Below, in pieces: positions 12,289 through 22,305 of a stretch of 64,000 nt of DNA. Below the pieces are notes generated by a model. The model saw only the letters and a program-made list of their open reading frames with translations. It did no database searches and was not told the origin of the DNA. The DNA comes from Nelumbo lutea (lineage: Eukaryota; Streptophyta; Magnoliopsida; Proteales; Nelumbonaceae). The translations under genes were made by a program, and so were the position numbers. The stretch is taken from the NCBI GenBank assembly GCA_022828595.1, contig JAKGHH010000001.1:119114999-119178998 (forward strand). Direction: 5' to 3'. Each line of letters opens with the position of its first letter. The first letter of the stretch is position 1.

Positions 12289-13185
12289 GATAGAGGTGTA
12301 AAGTGGGTCATGCCAGCCCGACAAGACATGACTCACGGGTTGCCCACACAAAGTGTGGGCTGTGTTGTGCAAGCCCACGGGATGTCACGAGCCATGCCGC
12401 CCTCCCTGGTGAAAATTTTGGATGTCTGCGGGCCTGTGCCATGACGAGCTGGGCTGCAGGCCGTGTCATGGGCTTGGGTTGTGCCGGGCTAGGCCACAAG
12501 ACGGGCCTTGGACTTGGGCCAAACCGGCCTAGACCATTTTTTTTATTTATTTTCTAAGTAAAAGTGTAAAACTAAAATATTTAAATTCCCTTCAAATTTT
12601 GGGAACTATTTGAAAAATTAAGAAATGAAAAATCTAAGTTATCTAACACATAAATTAAAAAAAAAAAACTTAACAAAATTGAAATAAGAATGATGGAATA
12701 ACAAATTGGAAAAAAATAGGAATTTCATTTCATTCAAATTTGAATGATACAAATTACAAATACAATGATTAGATCATTGGATATTTGGATGTTTGATGAA
12801 TGAAATATGAAAATGGAATAAAGTAATAAAATATAAAAAATACAATATAGTTACAAATTGAAAATACAAAATTACATTGTTAAAAATTAAAAAATAGCAA
12901 ATAAATTAAATAAATTTTAAAAAATGTACAATATTTTGAAAAAATAAAAAAATTCTATACAACTAGTCAACTTCATGAATCATGACTTTCATTATCTTCT
13001 TTCGGTGTAGTATCATGCCCTCCTTTGTTTTGTAATCTATCTTCTGCATCTAGCCAATCCTTGAAGTAGATGCACATCTCTATGCTTTCATCGTTCATGC
13101 AACCTCTCTTGTCATCAAACATCTTAGTACCTACACTAAAACAAGACTTTCTGGAACTGTATACACTGGAGGGGTTAGTAGGTCA
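12289..13185 (-). mobile_element. hAT transposon relic
   Basis: The left border reads TAGAGGTGTAAAGTGGGTCA at about 12292, a hAT-like terminus followed by GC-rich subterminal repeats. The C-terminal end of a hAT transposase on the minus strand lies at 13182-12973, in the position expected for the element's 3' end. The transposase N-terminal part is missing. Confidence 0.65.
12973..13182 (-). pseudogene. hAT transposase C-terminal dimerisation domain
   Basis: The frame from about 13182 to the stop at 12973-12975 reads NPSSVYSS, CFSVGTKMFDDKRGC, ESIEMCIYFKDWLDAEDR and a short acidic tail. This matches the hAT family C-terminal dimerisation region (S-x-x-FS-x-G ... R ... L/M-x-x-E-x-x-E-x-x-x-x-x-x-DWL). 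About 65 codons remain open. The upstream frame is closed by a stop, so this is a truncated remnant. Other hAT subfamilies cannot be excluded. Confidence 0.75.
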
Positions 13186-13734
13186 TGTACCATGGCAGCG
13201 AAAACTAGATAATTTTTTTAATGTTCACTCTACCAGGCTAAAATATCAAAATTATTTGTTCCCTTATTAAATTAGAAAAATTTGGTTGTAAATAAAAATT
13301 AAGTTCAGTAAATGAACTTGTTGTAGAAGTAGTAGATTTCTGCCTTCTACTTATTAAACAAAAAAGTTTTTCTCTTCTACTACTGGGCTCAAAATTAGAA
13401 GTAAAAGATGTTGTACAAATTATTGATTTTCAAATTAAACTTTGATTATATTGTTATAGGTTTTTTTATGGTAGATTTGGATTTAAATTAAGGATAAAAG
13501 TATAAAACACTTTTCTAATTACACTTAAATATTTATTTTAATTTTTATCAAGTTTGTAAAAAAAATAAATAATCTTTTACGATGTTATTCAAGCATTAAC
13601 TCTATTAAACATTCAATACCATTGCAAATTTTGGAATAATGTAGTTGATATCTTAGTTGACGATGGTAATAATCTTTTTACTTTTATTCTACAGAAATTA
13701 GGGGGGAAAGTTATTTCAATTGACTCTTAGATAT
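13186..13734. other. AT-rich sequence, nothing recognised
   Basis: No coding or repeat structure could be supported. Confidence 0.45.
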
Positions 13735-13973
13735 TCTCATAGTTTGTTCGGTTCAGACACGATTGAGAATGGGAATTGAATTCAGCAAGAACAAGATTTC
13801 ATTCCCAGGGGAGGGGTAGGGAATGGCCATTCCCTCTTATGGGGGAATGCCATTTCAACAAGAAGTCAGGAATTGGAGCATGATTTCAATTCCACCCAAC
13901 CAAACAGTTAGAATCGGAATAGTCCATTCCGATTATGATTCCAGACCCCTATTCCTATGAATCAAACAGGGCC
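13735..13973. mobile_element. Tourist/Harbinger-like MITE
   Basis: The right end, ATGAATCAAACAGGGCC at about 13957-13973, is the inverse of GGCCCTGTTTGATTCAT-type termini of plant Harbinger MITEs and is followed by TTA. The left end (TTTGTTCGGTTCAGAC) is degenerate. The body is rich in GGAATNG/ATTCC repeats, as in this group. Confidence 0.4.
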
Positions 13974-13976
13974 TTA

Positions 13977-14780
13977 ATGGTCCATTTAGTTCGCGTGACC
14001 GATATGAGAAAATATGAATATTCAGCTAATATTCTTATTTTCTCATGTTTGCTTTGAGTGACATAATGGGATGTGACGAGAATTTCTTTCTCAAAATATG
14101 GGACACAAGGTCTCACCAATTAGGTGTGACCCAACTGAGAAATGAAAGAGGTGTGACGAAAATTTCATTCCCTTCCTCAACTTGAGTCCAAATCCCCAAA
14201 TGGCAAGGAGACAAGTTATTGTCTTATTGTTCTTCGACGTAGGTTCGAAGCCCGACCACTGAAACCTTGTTCTTTGAAGAAGGTTCAAAATCCAACTATT
14301 GAAAAGGTTCAAAGTTCGACCACTAAAACCTTGTTCTCCAACTAAGGTTCAAAGTCCAATCACTGAAACATTGTTCCCTAGTGAAGGTTCGAAATCTGAC
14401 CATTCAAACATTGTTCTCTAGCGATGGTTTGAAGTCTAACCACTGAAACCATGTCCTCCAACAAAGATTTGAAGTCCGACTGTTGAAACAATGTTATCCA
14501 ACGAAGGTTCAAAGTCCAACCGCCAAAACCTTGTTATCTAGTGAAGGTTCGAAGTCTGACCATTCAAACCTTGTTCTCCAACGAATGTTCCATGTCCGAA
14601 TACTGAAGCCTTGTTCTTCGGCAAAGGTTCGAAGTTCGACCACTAAAACCTTGTTCTCTGGTGAAGGTTCAAATTTTGACCATTGACACCTTGTTCTTAG
14701 CAATCAAACACAAGGCGACAAGACTGAGAAATAAATTTTCTCTTCCCATCCCATCCTTTCTCAACAACCAAATCGACCAT
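13977..14780. mobile_element. TIR element carrying a minisatellite
   Basis: The left end ATGGTCCATTTAGTT and the right end AACCAAATCGACCAT form an imperfect inverted repeat at 13977 and 14780. The interior holds an 11-copy 40-bp tandem array. No transposase coding is present. Confidence 0.5.
14229..14712. repeat. 40-bp minisatellite, about 11 copies
   Basis: Unit starts (GTTCTC/T...) fall at 14229, 14269, then 14333, 14373, 14413, 14453, 14493, 14533, 14573, 14613, 14653 and a partial unit at 14693. The period is exactly 40 bp over the last nine steps, with one 24-bp partial unit between 14309 and 14332. Units differ by several substitutions (consensus core AAGGTTCGAAGTCCGACCA). Unequal divergence and the absence of unique spacers exclude a CRISPR array. 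Confidence 0.9.
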
Positions 14781-15562
14781 AAAGAAAATTGCTAAGATAG
14801 AGGGCATCTAATTGAATGGCATGTTTTTGTTAGAGTTGAGTGAAATAAATCAGATCCATGCAACATGAGATCCTCCTTTTGTTACACACTTAATGGATTT
14901 TTTTGGTATTACTTTTGCTCACCTATTATATATATCACATTTTTAAAATACTTAAGGGGTTTTATCCAGCGTGAATTGTTTTTTTTTTCTTGTTGTAAGC
15001 TTTAAAGGCAAAACGAAACCAACTAGTTTGAAAACAAGATGGTTGTTAAAACAAAAACATATGAAACAAATCATTGGTTATATACGCATTTTTTGTTTTC
15101 AAAACTAAAACCCAAAAACATGTTGTCAAATTCCTTGTTTTAAAATGTTTCTATCTTGCTATTTAATATACGTTCCATAAATTATACATTTTCTATAATA
15201 TAGAAGTTGTTTTAGTTGTCGCAAACATCATTTAGTTTTAGAGAATGTTGTACGTACATTTTCTATAACATGAATGTTAACTTGTTTTTCCTTTTCAAAA
15301 CAAAAACACAATTCAAGAATTTCTTTGAAAAAGAAAACAAAACATTATTAGTGTAGAAGTGGCAATTGGGTGGATTGCCCATCCCGACCAACCCATTAAT
15401 TAAAAGTGCAGGAATTATAGAAAGTAAAAAAATACAACAAAATGACATTATAGAAAAATGTAGAAAATGAAAAAATAATAATCATAGAAAAAATACAAAA
15501 GTTATGGAAGACAAAAAAAAATTAACATAAAGAATACATAAATCTCTCTCTCTCTCTCTCTC
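14781..15562. other. AT-rich sequence, nothing recognised
   Basis: No supported gene. A CT microsatellite at 15543-15565 abuts the Helitron start. Confidence 0.5.
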
Positions 15563-15754
15563 TCTATATACTAAAGTAGAGCTTGCCCGGTCAGATGGTG
15601 TCTCTTTGCCCCATTACCATAACCAATCAATCATAGAGGGGTGCAAAATTTCCTCTATAAGCCCATGGAGTTGCCACTTACCATGACAATTCCCCCTTTT
15701 TTGCCCCATTAATTTAGGAAGAAAATCCATAAACTTTATTTTAGAAAGAAAACC

Positions 15755-16280
15755 TGATGATGCACGACCTAAAAGCACCTAGCTGGAAGGTTGCTTGGAC
15801 GTTGCTCACGTGGCAAGCTGGATCAAACTGTAAAACAGGGATCAGAGAGACCGGGGTGGATGACCCGGTGAGGACGCTCCGATGCTTAAGTTAGTATTCT
15901 TGCTGCAGTTGTGAGGTAAAAGTTTGAATGCTAGAGGGCTTGAATGTAAATAATCATAAGTACTACGGCCCTGGAGGGGTTGATGTCCTTATATAGCTGA
16001 GCTGCCGTGGGTCTCACAAAATGGTTTCGGGATCTTCGGCCTGAGTATATTCATTTTCGTTTTAGACGAGGAGTGATGTATCAGTCAATGAAATCTATCA
16101 TTACCGCCTGATCTAGACGGGGAGAGGATAAGGCCTGCCATTATGCGGTGTGATCACGGGAGGTTTGAAGTCCGCTAAGAAGCTTATGGAGTCAATTATG
16201 TGTCACTTTGGTTCCTAGGCCCCGAACTAGCTTAGGTGCCAAGGTGCCTCTATACCGAGGTGATTTTATGCCGAGGTGGC
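15755..16280 (-). repeat. Gypsy 1 3' LTR, truncated
   Basis: It starts TGATGATGCACG and aligns along its length with 24141-24640 (shared blocks include ACAGGGATCAGAGAGAC and GGGGAGAGGATAAGGCC). Homology stops at about 16280. The last ~75 bp of the LTR and the polypurine tract are missing, and the antisense-promoter region of the internal domain follows directly. Confidence 0.85.
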
Positions 16281-16321
16281 TCGACCAGGAAGTGACCCAG
16301 ATCGCGTATCAAGTACGCGCG

Positions 16322-16466
16322 GACGTCAAGCCGATTATAAACTCTGCTGACGTCAAAATGCGCACTCAACTGATTCCAACCTCGGGTAACATGCAACCAA
16401 TTTTCCTAGGAGCCATGGATCGTGCAGATCTCAGCCGTTGATCTCCAAATATACTAGCTATAAATA
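16322..16466 (+). promoter_or_regulatory. Antisense-gene promoter of gypsy 1
   Basis: Two GACGTCA motifs (ACGT-core bZIP-type sites) lie at 16322-16328 and 16349-16355, 27 bp apart. A TATA box (TATAAATA) follows at 16459-16466. The same arrangement, with local identity, is present on the opposite strand in gypsy 2 at 61328-61184. Function is inferred from this conservation. Confidence 0.65.
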
Positions 16467-16679
16467 GGAGCCGAAGGGCCCATTTTCTTCACCACAAACC
16501 GCGAATCCAAAGTCTTTGAGGTCATGTTCAAGTATTCCAGCTTGGTGTCAGCTATTCTTGGGTCTGAGGTTGTCTTGCTTTTTTCAGTCTTCTTTTGGTG
16601 AGTTCGCCTTCCTTTGCTTTTGATTCTATTGTCCTTTTCATTAATATATCTAGTCTTAACTTAGATAGCCTTTTATATG

Positions 16680-17995
16680 GGAGCAGTGAATCTGATGAGG
16701 CCGAGGTGTGTACTTTGGCACAGACCGCAAAGTCTCATCCAGTCGAGGTGGGCACTTTGGCATAGGATGTGGACTCTAATCTGTCCAAGGGGGACTCACC
16801 TCAGCGAGAGCGAGAAGCCTCTAGCATGAAGGCATCCACCTCACACCGAAGCTGCCTGCTCGACAGCTTTGGTCCATCTACAATGGCATTAGACAAGCTC
16901 CTGGCTTTAGTAGCTCGGTACAAACTCCTCAATAACTTAGTATATAGTATTCCCTTAGGCAACTTTCCTTGGGATCACGGTCATGGCGAGATCGTGGTTT
17001 TCGAGAAGCAGCTCGTAGTCAGGCTGCACCTTCCACTCCACCCTTTCATAGTCAAATTCGTTAAGTTCTTTGACATTGCCATAGACCAGCTACATCTGAA
17101 CTCCATCCGCAACACTATAGGTACCATTTCCCTTTTCCACAATTACAACAGACCTTTAGACCTCAACATCTTTTCTTTGATCCTTTCCATCAAGAATAAC
17201 TCAACATGTGTTCTACCCGAGCACAGACAAAGTTATTATATCTCATTGCCCCAAGTAAAAGCTGTTGCACAAGCTCCCAATCAAAGTCCTGCCCTGGAAG
17301 AGACACTACTTCATGGTCCGTAACATCGAGGGGTGGCCGTTCCTGACTTACTAGAGGGCATCCATCTAGGACCCTAGTGTCAGATTGAACCCAAAGACAC
17401 AGGAGGATGTTCGACCTTGGGTGAAGCTCGGCCTGAAGTTCAAAAACTTCATGACCGAGGAGAAGCTCGTACAAGCCGGTCTAAGTCCTCCTAGAAGGTC
17501 GTCAGCTGTTGTACTTTTTTTCTTTGTTTGTTTTATTTTGATGTTGCATCTAACTTGGTTCATCCTCTTTTTGCAGTTGCCATGGTTGATATCCCCGTCG
17601 ACGAGCTCTTCGGGAGCATGCAGAAGGGGAAGAAGATGAAGAGGGCCTCCAAGAAGGCTCGCCTCCACACAGAGTCCACCACCTTCGACGTCGGCGCCTC
17701 CAACCCTGAGCACCCACTAGTCACCGAACAACCTCCCGTGATCAACTTGGTTGAGGAGGACCAAGGCAAGGCTACTCCACCTTGGGTGCCCGAGGAGACA
17801 ACAGCTTATGAGCCTCGGCCCGTGTAGGCGACCACCACCTGGTTTACGAGGAGGAGAGCGACAACGACCTTTTCGACAATGAGACAGCAGGAGAGGGAGA
17901 GGTAGAGGGAGCTAATGCCACCGAGGACCACATGGAGATTGATCTGCCCGCCGACACCTCTACTAGGGATGATGATCCCCGAAGTGGCTGATGCC
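16680..17995 (+). pseudogene. Antisense gene of gypsy 1 (PF04195-like)
   Basis: Runs opposite to gag-pol. The first exon carries LLALVARYKLLNN, GNFPWDHGHGEIVVFEKQL, HLNSIRNTIGTISLFHNYN and HRQSYYIS, matching the gypsy 2 antisense protein and the plant 'putative gypsy type transposon' domain PF04195. A frameshift occurs near 17290. A short intron ends at 17576 (TTTTTGCAG); its donor is 17498 or an alternative at 17485. The next exon (17577-17827) reads AMVDIPVDELFGSMQ, then KGKKMKRASKKAR, a nuclear-localisation-like block. An acidic tail ends with TGA near 17993. The coiled-coil part seen in gypsy 2 is missing here. Its role is unknown; plant Tat elements are known to carry extra antisense ORFs. 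Confidence 0.75.
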
Positions 17996-17999
17996 TCTT

Positions 18000-18655
18000 T
18001 TCTTGGACCGACCCCCTTTGTAAATATTTGATGTCTCGAGCCTCTGAGCTCGTCTGAACAGTTGTAATCTCTTTTTTTTTTTTTACTATGTACTCAAAGT
18101 GCCTTATCAATGGAATACAAGTATTTTGCAAAACACTTTGTGTGCAAATTTTTTTCTAATCGTAGATTACTCTCGAGCTAACGAGCTAAACCAAATACGA
18201 GCAAAATTTTTCTAAGTATAGATTACTCCCGAACTGGCAAGCTCAAATCGAATAAGAATAATCTAATCATTATTGTATGCTGGTGTGAACAGATACTATA
18301 GGGTACATGGCTCGACCTGTCTGTGCCCGAGCTACTTTGCCTTGCCCATGCCAAAGCGATTGGGTTTTAATGAGTCCGTGCCGAAGAGGCGTCTGGGTCT
18401 TAAGTTGCCTATGCCGAAGAGGCAACTAGGACCTCTCTACCCATGCAAGAGAGGCAACTGGTCTTATATCGTGCCGAGGTCTCTTGTCAGCTCGACACCA
18501 TAGCCCTTACGCTTCTGTGAGTGACTTAAGGTCCTCTCTCCAGTTCGTCGTCCATAGGGTCAGCGCCGTGATCCTATGGACATAGTCATTTTTTGCTTGC
18601 GTTGAGGTTTATAGGTAGTATCTACTTAGTTTGTCAATATTCCAAGCTCGAGTTA
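18000..18655. other. Gypsy 1 spacer between pol and antisense gene
   Basis: Contains a T run and AATGGAAT motif near 18070-18115, a likely 3' end for the plus-strand antisense gene, and imperfect short repeats built on TGCCGAAGAGGC at 18345-18455. The integrase core expected here is absent. Confidence 0.5.
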
Positions 18656-18659
18656 CCTA

Positions 18660-19060
18660 TTTCTCTACCATGGACCGAGGATGTCGATTCCCCACTATGC
18701 GAAAGGCCCCGGGATAGTAAAATACTTCAAGTCAGCTGTAGGTTGATGGGGGATGTTGGCATGCCTCCAACATCTGTCGCATTTCTTGATGAGCTCAAGT
18801 GTGTCTTCCTTCATTGTGGGTCAATAGTAGCCCCGCCATAATGCTTTTTGGGTGAGGGCTCTAACCCCCAAGTGTCCTCCATATAATCCTTCATGGATAT
18901 CGCGAAGTACGAGCTCAGCTCCTATACAGCTGTCCATTTATAAGGACGTACTGGGCTGGTTGACGCTCTACCCTCCGAGCTGCATTGGACTCTACAGGTA
19001 GGGTCCCGTGGAGCAGATAATCAATGAGCGGGTCAATCTTGCTCAGTTCCGCTTGCAGCA
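18660..19060 (-). pseudogene. Gypsy 1 integrase N-terminal fragment
   Basis: On the minus strand pieces in two frames give the linker LLHGTLPVE, the HHCC zinc finger (IHEGLYGGHLG and later KKCDRC) and the start of the core at GIDILGP. The D,D-35-E catalytic core is then missing, unlike in gypsy 2. At least one frameshift is present near 18920. Confidence 0.75.
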
Positions 19061-19124
19061 CAGGAGCGACCTCTTCCGCCACCCCAAGAATACTGGGCTG
19101 AGGCAGGTCCTTTACCTACATAGT

Positions 19125-20146
19125 TCACATAGTGTTGTCATTGGTACTTTCTAGTCGTGATAAGGCGTCAGCCTCAGCGTTCTCGGACCTCAGAATTTGC
19201 CTAATGAAACAAGAGCTGAAGCCCGATAGGATCTCCCTGACTTTGGTTAAGTAGGCTACCATAGTCGAGTCGCGTGCTTTGTAGTCACCATTGACTTGGT
19301 TGACCCCAAGTTGATAATCGCTACACACGATGGGATGTTTTATTCCCATTTCTTTTGCTAAGTTTAGCCCGACAATTAGCACTTCATACTCTACCTCGTT
19401 GTTCGATGCCTCAAATCCGAACCGAAGAGCGTACTCCAGCTTCACCTCGTTTAAGCTGTACGGTATTAGTCTCATACTGCTTCCTCACTGGTGGATGAGT
19501 CATCTACCTGGAGGATCCATGGCTCCTCGTCCCAGGTCGGTACTTTTCTGATAGGGACCGGTCTCGTGCTGGTTGACGCCTCCAATGCATTAGCAGGCTC
19601 AATCAGTTCAAGGACTGGTGTGTTGAACGTGCATTTTGCTACAAAGTTCACTAAGACTTGGGCTTTGATTACTGGCCATGGCTCAAACCGGATGTCGTAC
19701 TTGCTAATCTCGATGGACCACTTCGTCAATCTCCTTAACGCCTTGGGCTTAAGTAAGATGTGACTCAGAGGTCTTTTAGTAAGGACGACGATGGTATGGG
19801 CTTGAAAGAATGGGCATAATTTCTGAGCTGCTACCACTAGCGCATATGCTAGCTTCTCAATGTCAAGGTATCTGATTTTCGCATCTTGCAACACGTTATT
19901 TACATAGTAGACGGGTCGTTGAACCTGGTCTACCACTCTGATTAGTATCGAGTTGATCACCTCGTCATTTGCGGAGAGGTACAACTTCAACACATCTCCT
20001 TCCTCAGGTCGGGTTAAAATCGTGGCGGTACTTAGGTACCTTTTCAGCTCATGAAATGTGAGCTGACACTCTTCAATCCATTTGAAAGTCTCATTCTTTT
20101 TAATTGCTTCAAAAAAGGGGAGGCACTGACCTACCAATTTAGACAT
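19125..20146 (-). pseudogene. Gypsy 1 RNase H plus archaeal-like RNase H
   Basis: 20146-19472 carries the retroviral-type RNase H (SKLVGQCLPFFEAIKK, LTRPEEGDVLKLYLS, YLDIEKLAYALVVAAQ) and then the start of the second domain (WILQVDDSSTSE). After a stop, 19475-19125 has YALRFGFEASNNEVEYEVL, PIVCSDYQLGVNQV and AEADALSRL, so the Asp, Glu and Asp catalytic positions of the second RNase H are still present. This second domain is the archaeal-like RNase H typical of Tat elements. Confidence 0.85.
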
Positions 20147-20209
20147 AAATTGGTTTAGGGCAGCTACCCAGCCAGTTAGTCGTTGTACCTCCTTGATTTT
20201 CTATGGTGG

Positions 20210-21174
20210 TCACATTTCTAAGACAACCTTGATTTTGTTCGGGTTTGCTTCGATGCCATGTCGGTTTAGTATGTAACCGAGGAACTTGCCTGATGTGACC
20301 TCGAATACACACTTATTTGGGTTTAACTTTATATTGTATTTCCTTAAAATTTGAAAAACATAATCTAAATCGTCAATTAAAGATCTAGAAAATTGGGTCT
20401 TCACGACCATGTCATCAACATAACAATCCACTTTATTGCCAATCAAATGTTCAAAAATTTTGTTTACAAGTTGCTGTAAAGTTGCTTTATCATTTTTCAA
20501 ACCAAAGGGTATACCTTTATAACAAAACAACTCGAGTTTGGTTACAAAAGTAGTTTTGTCTTGGTCAACCATGTCCATCATAATTTGATTGTAGCCAGAG
20601 TAGGCATCCATGAAACTCAACAGCTCACGCCCTGTGGTCGCGTCTACTAGGCGATCAACTCTATGCAAGGGGAAGCAATCCTTTGAAAAGGCTCTGTTCA
20701 AGTCAGTGTAGTCGACGCACACACATCACTTGCCACTGGCTTTCTTCACAAAAACGGGGTTGGCGACTCAGCTTGGGTAATGGACCTCCCTGGCGAAATC
20801 TATGGCGAGGAGCTTCCCAACCTCCTCATCGACTACCCTCCACCACTCCGGGGTGAGGTTGCATTTTTTTGTCTAACTAGCCTGAGTAAAGGGTCCACAT
20901 TAAGTTTATGAGTTATCACACTAGGGTCGATTCCGAGCATTTCTGTCGTGGACCAGGCAAAAACATCTAAATTGTTAATTAAGAAACTTACTAGCTGTGT
21001 TCGAAGAGGTTCACTTATCAGTGCACCTATCTGGAGAGTCTTGGTCAGTTTGGTCTCAGAAACTGGTATGTGGGTCGTCTCTTCTATCGGGGTATATTGC
21101 TCCTTAGTGTAGTCTACAAGTTGCTCCAGTTCGACATCTTCTGCCAGTTTTGCCTTTCCTTTGATGGCAACCAC
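20210..21174 (-). pseudogene. Gypsy 1 reverse transcriptase
   Basis: 21174-20833 encodes the linker between protease and RT (LQIGALISEPLR, LDVFAWSTTEMLGIDPSVI). 20722-20210 encodes the RT core: CVDYTDLNRA, LSFMDAYSGYNQI, CYVDDMVVKTQFSR and NPNKCVFEVTSGKFLGYILN. The YVDD box is intact. The N-terminal RT part between them is frameshifted. RT copies element RNA in virus-like particles in the cytoplasm. Confidence 0.9.
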
Positions 21175-21620
21175 ATAGCACTTTTCACAAAAACGGGGTT
21201 GGCGACTCAGCTTGGGTAATGGACCTCCCTGGCGAAATCTATGGCGAGGAGCTTCCCAACCTCCTCATCGACTACCCTCCACCGCTCCGAGGTGATGTTG
21301 CATTTTCTTTGTCTAACTGGCCTAACTAAAGGGTCCACATTAAGTTTATGAGTTATCACACTATGGTCGATTCCGGGCATTTCTATCGCGGACCAAGCGA
21401 AAACATCTAAATTGTTAAGAAACTTACTTGCTGTGTTCGAAGCAGTACGCTTATCAATGCACCGATCTGGAGAGTCTTGGTCAATTCGGTCTCAGAAATC
21501 GCTATGTGGGTCGTCTCTTCTATCGGGGTAGCTCGCTCCTCAGTGTAGTCTACGGGTTGCTCCAGTTTGACATCTTCTGCCAGTTTTGCCTTTCCTTTGA
21601 TTGCAACCACATAGCACTTT
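20745..21620 (-). repeat. Tandem duplication of about 437 bp within gypsy 1 pol
   Basis: 20745-21183 is repeated as 21184-21620 in direct orientation. Both copies begin TTCACAAAAACGGGGTTGGC and end in the CCACATAGCACTTT block. Both encode the same linker (KGKAKLAEDV ... LQIGALIS). The copies differ by scattered substitutions and a few indels, so the duplication is not recent. Confidence 0.9.
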
Positions 21621-22250
21621 CGGGATTCGATTTGATTGCCTCGTATGACCCCCTACTATGTAATATGTCAGAAACTTCAGTCGCGAGATAGCAAGTTGAC
21701 ACTATCACGCGTAAGACACGTGTAATAGGCCAGCCTATGATTGCATTGTAGGGGAAGGAGTTGTGACAACAAATAATGTGTGCTCGAATCGTAGAATATT
21801 CGGCCACATGCCCGCCTTCACTGGTATTGTGACCCGACCTATAAGCCTAACTTCCTCTTCACTGAACCCTACTAGTGGGGCATCTGCTGGTCTCAAATCG
21901 CTCTATTGTAGTTGCAACTTGTCAATGGTTCCTTTGAAGAGGATATCGACCGTACTGACAGTCCACCAAGATCTACTTCACTTCGAAGTCAGTGATGATC
22001 ATCTTTACGGCTAGAGCATCATCATGAGGATACTGAATCCCATAGGCATCTTCCTCAGTAAAATAAATGGGTTGTTCGATCCAAGGTCACTTGGGTGGGT
22101 TATCTACCTCGTGTTCCAGTTCTCAGACTAAAGTCTTTCCTTCTGCTGCTATGCACCCCACTACAATGGATCCTCCAATGATCATATTGATCACACCACA
22201 GATCGGTCTTTCTTCCGGTAGCTGGCGAGGTTGCTGCTCGTTCTGCCTAC
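21550..22250 (-). pseudogene. Gypsy 1 aspartic protease region
   Basis: Fragments on the minus strand include GGSIVVGCIAA, EDAYGIQYPHDDALAVK, a frameshift right after the ILVD of the active site, and later FPYNAIIGWPITRVLRVIVS. Order and motifs match the protease between gag and RT in gypsy 2. The active-site D-S/T-G cannot be read in one frame. Confidence 0.75.
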
Positions 22251-22305
22251 TGCTCTTTGGGGCGTCTTTCTTCTGATCTTCCTGTTGGTCCCCCTGTCCT
22301 TTATC

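Noticed and set aside
12303..12557. 84-codon open stretch (plus) and its antisense partner
   Set aside because: GC-rich subterminal repeats of a hAT relic give open frames by composition.
14229..14712. Possible CRISPR-like array
   Set aside because: Units are contiguous 40-bp tandem copies without unique spacers, in a plant genome.
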